Positions 8,835 to 19,573 of a stretch of 64,000 nt of DNA are shown in pieces. The notes beneath the pieces were generated by a model. The model was not told where the DNA came from. It searched no databases and was given only the letters and a program-made list of their open reading frames with translations. The stretch covers positions 186,001 to 250,000 of the forward strand of contig CP096134.1 in assembly GCA_023242925.1 (NCBI GenBank), read 5' to 3'. Each line of letters begins with the position of its first letter. The stretch's first letter is position 1. This DNA is from Hyphomonadaceae bacterium JAD_PAG50586_4. GTDB taxonomy: Bacteria > Pseudomonadota > Alphaproteobacteria > Caulobacterales > Aquidulcibacteraceae. Position numbers and translations under genes: made by a program.

Positions 8835-11099
8835 TTAGAAGCGGACTTCGATCGTGCCGGTGATGGTTTGCGGCGGGCCGTAGAAGCCGATGATCGAATT
8901 GCCGAACGTCGCGCCTGGGAAGTTGTAGCCGCCCACGCGATATTCTTCGTCACCCAAGTTCTGACCGTGCAGGCCGAGGCGGATGCGGTCGTTGTCTGTC
9001 GTCCACGTCAGCGACGCATTGTAGAGCGTGTAGGCTTGCTGATCGAGGATCGGGTTCGCGAACTCGAACATTTGGCTATCGCCGCGATACGCCGCCGAAG
9101 GCGTGAACGCGAGAATGCCGCCCGCAAGCGGGGCCGAGTAGGTGAGCGAGAACGAGCCCGTCAGGTCCGGCGTGTTCTGGAAGCCAGCGAGGCCAGAGAA
9201 GTCGGCCGGCAACGTCGGTTGGTTGGCCGGACCGATCGGCAGGGCCGGATTGTAGGCCGGGTTCACGACCGTCGTCAGATACTCGTCGAACTCACCGTCG
9301 ATATAGCCCACCGCGAAGTTCGCGACGAGATTGTCGGTGAAGCGCACGCTGCCTTCGAGTTCAGCGCCTTGCAGCGTCGCTGCGGCGGCGTTGTCCACGA
9401 AGCTGGCGATGCCATTGGCGACCGTCGGCTCTTGACGGGTGATCTGCATATCCGTGTATTCGGACTGGAACACAGCGCCGCTCAGATTGAGACGCCCTTG
9501 CCAGAACGAAGAGTGGAAGCCGATTTCGTAAGTATCAACGAATTCCGGCTCGTAGCCATTCACAGTATCCGGCGTCAGCACCACGTCGCCACGCATGTCG
9601 AAGCCGCCCGATTTAAAGCCTTGGCTGTACGAGGTGTAGAGCGTCAGCGCGTCCGAAGCTGCCCACGTCAAGCTGACGCGCGGTGTAACCTCCTCGAAGG
9701 TCGCGTCGTTCGTGTAGTCCGAACGCAGCAAGCCTGGGATCGGATTGCCGCCGAAGAACGGGCTACGCTCGCCAAGGAAGTTCTGCGTGAAGTTCTGACG
9801 ATAGACGGTGCCCGTCTTCTCGTCATGCGTCCATCGGGCGCCGACCGCGAGCGCCAGCGTGTCGGTAATGTCGAAGCTGACGTCAGCGAACGCCGCCAGC
9901 GACTCCGTCTCGACTTGCCCTTGGGTGGCGATGGTCAGGCCGGTGATCACCGTATCGAACGCGCCTTCGGCCGTGGCGTCGAGATAATAGACGCCCGCCA
10001 CACCTTGCACGCGATCATAATCAAACAGGACTTGGAATTCCTGGCTGAATTGCTCGTCGGCGTAATAGGCCGGGATGTCGAGCGTCGGGTTCGGCGTGTT
10101 GTCGAAATCGATTGTCCCCGTGGTCTCGCCGTTGCGGGCCGCAGTGATCGAACGCAGCGTGATGTTCGGGTTGAGATCGTAATCGACGTGCAGCGACGTG
10201 CCGTAGGATTCGACATGGTTGTCGTCGCCCGAGCCGGCGCGTGTGTCATAGACGCTGCTGGGTGGATCGTAAGCAGCGCCACCCGCTGGGAAGCTCGTCA
10301 AACGATAGCCGTGGCGGGGATTTGAATCGTCTTCCACGCCATCCGTGGTCAAACGGACCGTGAGATCGGCGGTTGGCGTCCATTGCGCGCTGAGGCGATA
10401 GGCGAACACGTCCTTGTTGTAGTGTTCAGCGCCGGTGTTCAGGTTCTCGCCGTAACCGTCACGCACGTATCCAGCAACCGCGCCGCCAATGACGAGCGTG
10501 TCGCTAACCGGCAGCGAGCCGGAGATCAGCGCTTCCATTTGGTTGTACGAGCCAAAGGCGAAGCGTGCACGCAGATGCCCGTCGTCCTGGTCGAGCGGGC
10601 TCGTGACGTAACGCACCGCGCCGCCGATTGTGTTGCGACCGTACAGCGTGCCTTGCGGGCCACGCAGAACTTCAATGCGCTCGATGTCGAAGATGTCGAG
10701 CACGGCGGCTTGCGGACGCGCAACGTACACATCGTCAACATAGAGGCCGACGCCCGGTTCAAAGCCCCAGAGCGGGTCTTGTTGGCCGACGCCGCGGATG
10801 AACGCGATCAGCGTCGAGTTCGAACCGCGCGCCACTTGCACCGTCGCGTTCGGTGTCGTCTGTTGCAGCACCGTGATGTCGGCGGCGCCGCGTTGGTCGA
10901 GGGATTCTGCGGTTTGCACCGAGATCGAGATCGGAACGTCCTGCAGGCTTTCTTCGCGACGGCGCGCCGTCACGACGATTTCATCGGTTTCTTCAGCGAC
11001 GACGTCCTGCGCCATTGCTGGCGTGCAGAGCGCGAACGGCGCAGCAGCGACGCTCGCCAACAAAAGCGCTAGTCGCGCTGGATCACCAAACCGCTTCAT
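8835..11099 (-). CDS. TonB-dependent outer-membrane receptor
   Basis: Receptor of 754 residues with signal peptide (residues 1-30, ending PAMAQ), TonB box DEIVVTARR, plug domain (residues 50-160, including RGPQGTLYGRNTIGGAVRY) and a 22-strand beta barrel. The barrel ends in GTIEVRF with the terminal phenylalanine required for outer-membrane assembly. The plug and TonB box are of the type seen in catabolic uptake receptors of Caulobacterales and Sphingomonadales, not clear siderophore receptors. It overlaps the hydrolase gene by 4 bp and precedes the MFS gene, so one operon would provide outer-membrane uptake, hydrolysis and inner-membrane transport. The substrate is unknown. Confidence 0.93.
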   Translation of the reverse strand: MKRFGDPARLALLLASVAAAPFALCTPAMAQDVVAEETDEIVVTARRREESLQDVPISISVQTAESLDQRGAADITVLQQTTPNATVQVARGSNSTLIAFIRGVGQQDPLWGFEPGVGLYVDDVYVARPQAAVLDIFDIERIEVLRGPQGTLYGRNTIGGAVRYVTSPLDQDDGHLRARFAFGSYNQMEALISGSLPVSDTLVIGGAVAGYVRDGYGENLNTGAEHYNKDVFAYRLSAQWTPTADLTVRLTTDGVEDDSNPRHGYRLTSFPAGGAAYDPPSSVYDTRAGSGDDNHVESYGTSLHVDYDLNPNITLRSITAARNGETTGTIDFDNTPNPTLDIPAYYADEQFSQEFQVLFDYDRVQGVAGVYYLDATAEGAFDTVITGLTIATQGQVETESLAAFADVSFDITDTLALAVGARWTHDEKTGTVYRQNFTQNFLGERSPFFGGNPIPGLLRSDYTNDATFEEVTPRVSLTWAASDALTLYTSYSQGFKSGGFDMRGDVVLTPDTVNGYEPEFVDTYEIGFHSSFWQGRLNLSGAVFQSEYTDMQITRQEPTVANGIASFVDNAAAATLQGAELEGSVRFTDNLVANFAVGYIDGEFDEYLTTVVNPAYNPALPIGPANQPTLPADFSGLAGFQNTPDLTGSFSLTYSAPLAGGILAFTPSAAYRGDSQMFEFANPILDQQAYTLYNASLTWTTDNDRIRLGLHGQNLGDEEYRVGGYNFPGATFGNSIIGFYGPPQTITGTIEVRF

Positions 11100-11906
11100 G
11101 GACCTACTCCTCCGCTCTTGATTTCGGGCCGCCGCTGGGCGCGGACGAAAGCCTCGACATGGTTGAAAAACGCATCCGGCGCTTCGAGATGCGGCACGTG
11201 GCCGGCGCCGGAAATGACGACGCGCTCGCCCTTGGGCGCTGTGTGCGCGACGAACTCGGTCGCGCGATCTGGATAAACTTGGCTTTCGGCGCCGCCGATC
11301 ACGAGCATCGGCTGCGTGATACGTGCGAGTGCGCCGCGAAAATCTTGGGAGGCCATCGAGGCCCAGAACGAAGCCATTGCCTCCGGGGCGGCCATCGACA
11401 TTTCAGACGCGGCCCACGCGATCTGGGCCGCGTCGGCGTTGCGGGCGAACATGCGCGGCGCAAAGCGCGCCACGTGCGTTGGCCAGTCGGCGCGAATGTC
11501 GGTGAGTGTCGCCTCGACGTCGCTCGGCCCGTAATTCCCGACGATGCCGTTCGCCCAGGACTCGTCATTCACGAGCCGGGGGCCATGTCCTCGACGATGA
11601 GGCCGGCGAGTCGAGCGCCCAGTTTCGGCGCGGCCGCCCACAGCGCCATCGCCCCCATCGACCAGCCGAGCGCGACCACGCCCTTAAGGTCGAGCGCTTC
11701 GATGAAGTGGATGATGTCGTCGGCGAGGGTCTCGATCGTGCAGGGCGCCCGGCCCTGGTCAGAACCGGGATGACCGCGCAGGGTGAGCGTCAGCACCCGG
11801 TTGGTGCGCGACAGCCGCTTGCTCAGATCTTGGAAGAACCCGCCATGCCCGGCCCAGCCATGCACCAGCAGAACGGGGCGCCCGCGCCGTCATCGGCGTA
11901 GGACAT
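11096..11906 (-). CDS. Alpha/beta hydrolase (two frame breaks)
   Basis: Alpha/beta-fold hydrolase of about 270 residues after correction. The oxyanion-hole HGWAGHGG, the nucleophile elbow GWSMGAMA and the catalytic-histidine segment GAGHVPHLEAPDAF are present. The reading frame is broken twice: at the G5 run 11578-11582, where a sixth base rejoins VEDMAP to RLVNDESW, and near 11873-11878, where one added base joins the start at ATG 11906 (MSYADDGAG) to VLLVHGWAG. Its stop overlaps the TonB receptor start (ATGA). It is related to pimeloyl-ACP esterase BioH and lactonase-like enzymes; the substrate is not determinable. It is divergent from the TetR gene at 12019. Confidence 0.85.
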
Positions 11907-12018
11907 AGCGGCCCCGTCTGGCAAAGCGCACACCGGCATAACCGGAATTCCCCCTCGGCCCGTTTCTCAGGCCGATTTTTTCGTTGTCTTGGGCCGCCTT
12001 ATATCGGAGACTTGAAAC

Positions 12019-12689
12019 ATGAGTCAACATTCAGGTTCGGTTCCTGAGCTTTCCGAAGAGAAGGCAGGCCCCAAGACCGAGCGCGGTCGGCGCACTTTGC
12101 GGCGCTTGCTCGACGCCGCCGGGGAGGAGTTCGGGAAGCGCGGTTTCCACGAAACCGCGATTAGTCACATTACACAGGCTGCGGGTGTGGGGCTCGGCAC
12201 CTTCTACGTATATTTCAAGAGCAAAGAGGAAGTGTTCCGCGCGCTCGTCGCCGACATGGCGCGCGCACGCGCCATGCCCTGAGCGAGAGCGTGAAGGACG
12301 CGCCGAACCGACTAGAGGCCGAGCGCCTCGGCATCCGCGCCTACCTCGACTTCGTGCGCACGCATAAGTCGCTCTATCGGGTCGTCATGGAGGCGCAATT
12401 CGTCGCCCCGGAAGCGTACCGCGCCTACTATAAAGTGTTTTCGGACGCGTACGGCCAGCAATTGTCGCAAGCCGCCAAGCGCGGCGAGATCAGTGACGGC
12501 AACACCGACGTGCGTGTGTGGGCGCTGATGGGCGCCTCGACCTTCCTGGGCTTGAAATTCGGTGTCTGGGAAGACGACGCTGACGTGAACGCGGTGTCGG
12601 AAGCTGCTGCAGATTTGATGATCAATGGGCTCGCGCCGCGAGCAAGCCGGGTGACGCTTCGTAGAAGGCGCATCGGCAAAGGGAGGTAG
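12019..12689 (+). CDS. TetR-family regulator (one frame break)
   Basis: Regulator of about 223 residues after correction. The N-terminal helix-turn-helix is complete (RRLLDAAGEEFGKRGF, then ITQAAGVGLGTFYVYFKSKEE). The frame is lost between 12259 and 12274; one missing base there restores ALSESVKDAPNRLEAERLG. The C-terminal ligand domain matches the class with a YRVVMEAQFVAPEAYRAYY segment. It is divergent from the hydrolase/TonB/MFS operon across a 112-bp gap and 4 bp upstream of the acyl-CoA ligase. It may therefore control both units, sensing a CoA ester or the free acid. Confidence 0.85.
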
Positions 12690-12693
12690 GGCG

Positions 12694-14254
<1,561 letters not shown>

Positions 14255-14281
14255 GCTCGAAGGGAAGGAGCGCGAAGCCTG

Positions 14282-15938
14282 ATGAAGAGCTTTTCCACCT
14301 CACGCCGCGGCCTGCTGGCCGGCGTCTCGGGCGCTGTGTTCACGAGCGCGTGCGCGTCTTTTTCAGCCCGATTCTGACACCGGTAGCAATGCCCTCCGAA
14401 ACGAGGCGCGAGACGCGATGAAGCGCGCCGCCCGGTTCATGCGCGAAGAGGCGGCCTATCGCGGCGGTTATGTGTGGAGCTACCTGCCGGACTTCTCGCG
14501 CCGCTGGGGCGAGATGGAAGCCTATCCGACGATGATCTGGATTCAGCCGCCGGGCACGGCGACGGTCGGGCATCTCTATCTCGATTGCTTCAACGCCACG
14601 CGCGACGAGTTTTATTATCAAGCCGCGATGGAGGTCGCCGAAGGTTTGATCGCCGCGCAACATCCAGGCGGCGGCTGGAATTACCTCTACGACTTCGCGG
14701 GCGAGGAGAGCACGCGCCGTTGGTACAACACGATCGGCAAGAACGGCTGGCGCCTCGAAGAATTCCACCATTATTACGGCAACGCGACGTTCGACGACGC
14801 AGGCACGTCGGAAGCGTCGCAATTCTTGCTGCGTCTCTATCTCGTGCGCCGTTCTTCGCGCCTGCGTGCGCCGCTGGAACGCGCGATCGCGTTCGTACTC
14901 GATAGCCAATACGAAAACGGCGGTTGGCCGCAACGCTTCCCGTTCGTGAACGATGCGCCGCAATTGCACGGGCGTCCGGATTATACGCGCTACATTACCT
15001 TTAACGACGCGGTTGCGGACGAGAACATCAAGTTCTTGCTGATGGTCTATCATACGCTCGGCGATGAGCGTGCTTTGGCTGCAATTCAGCGGGCGATGGA
15101 GATTTTCATCGTCACGCAACAGCCCGCGCCGCAAGCGGGGTGGGGCTTGCAGCATCATCACGAAACGCTGTTGCCCATCGGCGCGCGTTCATACGAGCCT
15201 GATGCGCTCGCGACCCATACGAGCGCCGGCAACATCGCGCAAATGATGGATTTCTATGAATGGACCGGCGACGAGCGCTTTATCGCGCGCATTCCCGAAG
15301 CGCTCGATTGGTTGCAATCGGTGCGCTTGCCGGCCGACCAAATTCAAGTGCGCGGCCGTGAGTATCCGACCTTTATCGAACTCGGCACAAACCGCGCGCG
15401 CATCAATCATCGTCGCGGTTCGAACCAGGCGAGCGGCGAGTATTATTGGAATTATGATCCAGCCAAGCCGATCACGCACTACTCGCAATGGCGTGCGATC
15501 AATCTCGAGACGCTGCGCACACGCTACGATCGCTTGCGTACGGCGTCGCCCGATCTGTTGCGTGCAGCCTCACCGTTGCGGCCGCAAGCTGGCTTTACGC
15601 TACCGCGTTTCTTCACGACCGAGAACATCGAAGTCTCTGATATGACCTCGAACGCTGGTGGGCGCGGTTTTGAGCCGCCTACGCCGGAGCGGACCCAGGA
15701 ACTGATCGGCGGCCTCAACGCCGAGGGCTATTGGCCAACCCCGCTGACGGCAACCTCCCAGCCCTATGCGGGCGAGCCGCCGGCCGCCGTTTTGCCTGGC
15801 GATTTCCGCCAAACCCTGGTCGGCGACCGCTTCGACACCTCGCCCTACGTCACGGACGCTCCCGTAACAGGCATTTCGACCGGAACCTTCATCCAGAACA
15901 TGAGCGCGCTTTTGCTCATCGCGGATTCAGGTCAATAG
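14282..15938 (+). CDS. Tat-exported pectate-lyase-like lipoprotein, PL10 type (one frame break)
   Basis: Secreted protein of 551 residues after correction. It begins MKSFSTSRRGLLAGVSG, a twin-arginine signal, followed by a lipobox-like TSAC. The signal is out of frame with the body; dropping one T from the T5 run at 14359-14363 joins it to DSDTGSNALRNEAR. The body has the (alpha/alpha)-barrel repeats of polysaccharide lyase family 10 / PF09492: RRWYNTIGKNGW, TFDDAGTSEASQFL, SQYENGGWPQRFP and YITFNDAVADENI. The family cleaves polygalacturonate, but the conserved NDDAM is changed to NDAVA, so the substrate may differ. It follows the ligase gene by 27 bp. Confidence 0.72.
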
Positions 15939-16001
15939 CGGGAATGATGGAAATGCCTCGGGCAGGAGGCTATCCTCGCGGGCGTGTGGGGATGATGAGC
16001 C

Positions 16002-17450
16002 GTGGTAGAGAATTCTGAAGAGCGGACAATCCGTTTGGCGTCGATCGTAGCGGTCGACATCGTCGGGTTCTCAACAATGTCCGAGCGCGATCAGCGCAAC
16101 GCCGCGCGTAAGGTCGAAAATCTGCGCGCGCGCATCGAGCAAGTCGCGGCCAAGAATGGCGGGCGCTTGTTCAACACCGCTGGCGACGGCTTCATGCTGG
16201 AGTTTAGCTCGGCGGGCGCAGCACTCGGCGCGGTTCAAGATATTCTCGACAAGCGCCTGAAGGGCGAGCCGCCGATCCGCGTTGGCGCGCATGTTGGCGA
16301 TGTTGTCGTCACGGCGACAACGGATCTCCTCGGCCACGGCGTCAACGTCGCCGCGCGTTTGCAGGAATTGGCGGAGCCGGGCACGGCCTTGGTGTCGGCC
16401 GAGTTTCGCTCCATGGCCCGCTCGTCGCCATCGGCGGCGTTTCAATCGCGCGGGCAAAAGCCGCTCGATAACATAGAGCAGCGCGTCCAGACGTTTGAAA
16501 TTCTCTCCAAGCGCCAGCGCTTCATGCGCGCCACGCGCCGCTACACGTCGATGGGTGTTGCGGTGGCGTTGCTGGCGGTGGGCGCCTATTTCGCGCCGAC
16601 GATCTGGCGTTTCTCGCAACAATTTTTGCCGGCTAATCAACAACCCAGCGCCGTCGCTGCGCCCGTCGATACCGGCGCGCTGAGTGACGAACAGCCGGTG
16701 ATCGATACGATTCCCGCCGCGGCGACATACACGGCAGGGCATACGTTCAGCGACTGCACCAATTGCCCCGAGATGGTGGTGCTGCCGGGCGGCATCTTCG
16801 TGATGGGTTCGCCGGCGACAGAAACGGGGCGCGGCCGCGATGAAGGCCCGCAACGCGAGGTCTCGATGTCACCGTTCGCGATCGGCAAATATGAAGTCAC
16901 CTTCGCGCAATGGGATACGTGCTTGGCCGGCGGCGGCTGCGGCGGCTTTTCTCCGCCTGACAATGGCTGGGGCCGTGGCGCGCGTCCGGTGACCGGCGTG
17001 TCGTGGAATGACGCGCAGGCCTATCTCGATTGGCTGAACCAACAGGCGGGTGGCTTACGTTATCGCTTGGCCAGCGAAGCCGAGTGGGAATACGCCACGC
17101 GCGCCGGCGCTGCCGACGCTTATGCATTCGGGCCGCGCGTGACCGCGACGCAAGCTACGTTCCGCGCGCGCCAAACCACGCCCGTGGGTGAGCATGATGC
17201 GAACGCTTGGGCGCTGTTCGACATGCACGGCAATGTCGGCGAGTGGGTCGAGGATTGCTACGTCGCCAATTACAACGCGGCGCCGATCGATGGTGCGGCG
17301 GTGCAGGCGAACAATTGCGCGCGGCACGTTTATCGCGGCGGTGGTTTCTCCGATCAGGCGCAAATCTTGCGCGCGGCCGCACGGCAATCGGCGCCCGCGG
17401 ATCGGCGACTGGCGACAATTGGCTTTCGCGTCGCCCGCACGCTCGATTGA
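16002..17450 (+). CDS. Class III nucleotide cyclase fused to a formylglycine-enzyme-like (SUMF1) domain
   Basis: A protein of 482 residues starting at GTG 16002. Residues 10-170 are a class III adenylate/guanylate cyclase domain. The first metal aspartate is in VDIVGFS, the second in NTAGDGFMLEF, and the transition-state residues are in HGVNVAARLQ. A membrane helix lies at about residues 183-203 (VAVALLAVGAYFAPTIW). Residues 245-482 are an SUMF1/FGE-sulfatase domain (PGGIFVMGS, GKYEVTFAQW, RLASEAEWEYATRAG, HGNVGEWVEDC). The paired catalytic cysteines expected after the final RGGS-type motif are absent (RGGGFSDQAQILRAAAR), so this domain is probably a periplasmic sensor. A cAMP phosphodiesterase gene follows. 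Confidence 0.88.
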   Translation: MVENSEERTIRLASIVAVDIVGFSTMSERDQRNAARKVENLRARIEQVAAKNGGRLFNTAGDGFMLEFSSAGAALGAVQDILDKRLKGEPPIRVGAHVGDVVVTATTDLLGHGVNVAARLQELAEPGTALVSAEFRSMARSSPSAAFQSRGQKPLDNIEQRVQTFEILSKRQRFMRATRRYTSMGVAVALLAVGAYFAPTIWRFSQQFLPANQQPSAVAAPVDTGALSDEQPVIDTIPAAATYTAGHTFSDCTNCPEMVVLPGGIFVMGSPATETGRGRDEGPQREVSMSPFAIGKYEVTFAQWDTCLAGGGCGGFSPPDNGWGRGARPVTGVSWNDAQAYLDWLNQQAGGLRYRLASEAEWEYATRAGAADAYAFGPRVTATQATFRARQTTPVGEHDANAWALFDMHGNVGEWVEDCYVANYNAAPIDGAAVQANNCARHVYRGGGFSDQAQILRAAARQSAPADRRLATIGFRVARTLD

Positions 17451-17548
17451 TCTGTCAACTGCACACACTGTGTCCACGGTCACAGGCAATGCACATCCCA
17501 TGCGCTACGCTCGTCCGTGGGCGTGACTAGAAGCATGGGGTGGGCCGC

Positions 17549-18307
17549 ATGAGCGGCAGATTTTTGTTAGCGCAGATTTCGGATACGCATATCCGCGCCG
17601 ACGATCACGGCGAGGCCGCAGCCAAGCTGAAGAAAGCGATGGCGCAGGCGGCGCAATATCGCGCCGATGCAATCTTGCTGACCGGCGATCTCGTGAACGA
17701 CGAGCGGACCGAAGAGTATGAAGCGCTCGCGCGCGCGCTGCTCGATCCGCCGGCGCCCGTCTATCTGATGCCAGGCAATCACGACGAGCGCACGCGGCTG
17801 CGCTTCTTCTTCCCTAGCCACTCGTATCTGCCGCACAGCGGCCATCTCTCCTACGCGATCGAGGAGTTTCCCGTCCGCGTCGTGGTGGTCGACCAGATTG
17901 TGCCTGGCGAGACGCATGGCTTGTTGACGGCGGCGGGCGCGGAATGGCTCGATTGTACGCTCGCGGCAGCCCCGAATAAGCCAACGATCGTGGCGCTGCA
18001 TCATCCGCCATTCCTCACGCACGACCTGTTGTTCGACAATATCGGTCTGCGCGATGCGGATTTGCTGGCTGGGGTGATCGCCAAGCACCGCCAAGTCATC
18101 CGCATCATTTGCGGGCACCATCACCGCGTCGCATTCGGGCAGATCGCGCACGCACCAGTGGTCATCGCGCCCTCCACATCGTGGGTGTACGGCATTGCTA
18201 TGTATCCCGAGCAGCCGATCGCGCCGCGCACGGACGAGCAGACAGGCTGGATGCTGCACGCGTGGACGGGAGCCGGCGGCTGCGCCAGCCACTTCATCGG
18301 ACTCTAA
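17549..18307 (+). CDS. cpdA: CpdA-type 3',5'-cyclic-AMP phosphodiesterase
   Basis: Calcineurin-like metallophosphoesterase of about 252 residues. All five metal-binding motifs are seen: QISDTHI, LTGDLVND, PGNHDE, ALHHPPF and CGHHHR. The sequence and length fit the CpdA/Icc subgroup that hydrolyses cAMP. I use ATG 17549; a GTG nine bases upstream is possible. It lies 98 bp after the cyclase-fusion gene on the same strand, so the two may make and remove the same second messenger. The nucleotide specificity of the cyclase is not proven from sequence. Confidence 0.87.
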   Translation: MSGRFLLAQISDTHIRADDHGEAAAKLKKAMAQAAQYRADAILLTGDLVNDERTEEYEALARALLDPPAPVYLMPGNHDERTRLRFFFPSHSYLPHSGHLSYAIEEFPVRVVVVDQIVPGETHGLLTAAGAEWLDCTLAAAPNKPTIVALHHPPFLTHDLLFDNIGLRDADLLAGVIAKHRQVIRIICGHHHRVAFGQIAHAPVVIAPSTSWVYGIAMYPEQPIAPRTDEQTGWMLHAWTGAGGCASHFIGL

Positions 18308-18766
18308 TTTTTTGAACCCCAAAAGCAGTGGGCCGGATCTGGCGATCCGGCCCGTGCTGCGGTGGCGCCTTGGGCGGGGGAGTAATCGGCGCCGTTTGAA
18401 AAACGTGGAGCCCCGCGCTCCGTTCCATGCCGCGAGAAATTTCTTGGATTGCTTTTTAGCAATGTCGCGCCGCGCGTGCTGGTCAGCGGGGGCGGAGAGG
18501 GGGAACCTGGCTGGCTAACGCCGACGGGTTGCGACTGCAGCTCCCGTCGGCGGGTCAGCCCATACAACAAGAGCCCCGCGCCCCGCTGAACCAGGTGCGA
18601 GCAAATCGCTTTTGCGCGCCGCCGTCAAAGTGATTTGTACCTATTTATACAACATGCGCTCTGCCGTGCCGGAAAAGGCACGCATTGACCGCGGGGGCGT
18701 TTGCGTGTGTCTTCGCGCCCGACTGCAGCATCCATACGGGCGAACAATCAAAGAGGGCACGCAAGG
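18308..18766. other. Gene-free stretch of 459 bp with two strong hairpins and an AT-rich promoter-like end
   Basis: No convincing coding sequence on either strand. It contains a perfect 10-bp stem with a 4-base loop at 18330-18353 and a 9-bp stem (GCCGACGGG and complement) at 18520-18551. Near the right end is an AT-rich patch with TTGTA-N8-TACAA at 18635-18652, a likely promoter/operator for the gene at 18767. A small RNA in this stretch is possible but not shown. Confidence 0.5.
18330..18353 (+). terminator. Hairpin after cpdA
   Basis: A perfect inverted repeat, GGGCCGGATC with its complement, with loop TGGC, 22 bp after the cpdA stop. No downstream T-run is present on the plus strand, so efficient intrinsic termination is uncertain. 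Confidence 0.45.
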
Positions 18767-19573
18767 ATGGCGCACTTTAAATGGGGAGACGTCGAGTCAG
18801 AGGTGATGGCGATGTCTGGGCCGCGCATCAACGAATTGAGGGAGATCTGCGAGACGCTGATGTATCTCAGCGAATTGCTGCGCAAATATTGGACTCTGGC
18901 GCCGGATGCGATCGAGGCGGTTGAGATCGCACGCGTCTCGTGCATCAAGTTCCGCAAATTCGGCATGCGCCTGCAACTCGATTACACGGATGGCAAATAT
19001 GTTCTCAACCATACGCGGGGCAATCATCGCCGCCCACCGCGCGCCGGCAAACGTCCACCGCCGCAAGAGCAGAAAATCCGCAAGTGGCAGCTCAAAGCGG
19101 CGCCTAAGCGCGCCGCGCGCCCCGCTGCCGCAAAGCGCCCGCCGCGCAAAACCAAAAAGGGACAACAGCGAATTGTACAAATCTGGCACGGTGTACGCGG
19201 CCATTTGATGGCGGCCGCGATCTTCGCCGTCGTGCTGTGGTCATCATTGCGATTTAGCTTGCGCGCAATGATGAGAATTAGCGGTAGCGCGCTCTATCAA
19301 ATGATGGCGTCGATCAACGCCTGCGCGAACGCGATAGGTGTCTTTGTACAACACGCGCGGGATCGGCTTGTCGAACGTAATTCAAACTTAAGATTTGGAG
19401 CGGAGTTTCACGATCAGTTTTCTGCGGCTGGGGAGCTGCGTTTGGAAGCAAGACGGTTGGATTGGCTCAACCTCACCTTGTTCTCCTTCGTCAGTAAAAC
19501 CCAAGAGAAGTCGCTGTGGGATGATTTTCCATTCGGAAGATTGCCCGAAGAAGGTGAGCTGGTTCTGACATGA
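18767..19573 (+). CDS. Unrecognised protein coupled to a Phd-like antitoxin gene
   Basis: An open frame of about 268 residues from ATG 18767, preceded by gcaagg. I recognise no family. Three parts can be seen: a compact N-terminal segment (residues 1-85, WGDVESEVMAMSGPRINEL ... RLQLDYTDGKYVLNHT); a Lys/Arg/Pro/Ala-rich linker (85-140); and a hydrophobic stretch (148-170) followed by a less GC-rich C-terminal part ending FPFGRLPEEGELVLT. Its stop overlaps the next start by 4 bp (ATGA), the arrangement expected of a co-translated pair. The change of composition near 19200 could mean a fusion, transfer, or an undetected frame error. Confidence is moderate only. Confidence 0.45.
   Translation: MAHFKWGDVESEVMAMSGPRINELREICETLMYLSELLRKYWTLAPDAIEAVEIARVSCIKFRKFGMRLQLDYTDGKYVLNHTRGNHRRPPRAGKRPPPQEQKIRKWQLKAAPKRAARPAAAKRPPRKTKKGQQRIVQIWHGVRGHLMAAAIFAVVLWSSLRFSLRAMMRISGSALYQMMASINACANAIGVFVQHARDRLVERNSNLRFGAEFHDQFSAAGELRLEARRLDWLNLTLFSFVSKTQEKSLWDDFPFGRLPEEGELVLT

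Noticed and set aside
7142..8953. A 603-residue minus-strand frame covering the MFS gene, the terminator and part of the TetR gene.
   Set aside because: Only its first half is MFS sequence. After the break at 8102-8107 it is out of frame and reads antisense-like, arginine-rich nonsense through the terminator.
8706..10325. A 539-residue plus-strand frame opposite the TonB receptor.
   Set aside because: It is an Arg-rich shadow frame of a conserved receptor gene in GC-rich DNA, with no recognisable motif.
15410..15440. A tRNA-like GGTTCGAACC T-arm sequence.
   Set aside because: It lies within the PL10 coding sequence, and no acceptor, D or anticodon arm can be built around it.
16002..17450. 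A functional formylglycine-generating enzyme for sulfatases.
   Set aside because: The catalytic cysteine pair is missing and no sulfatase gene is in the window.
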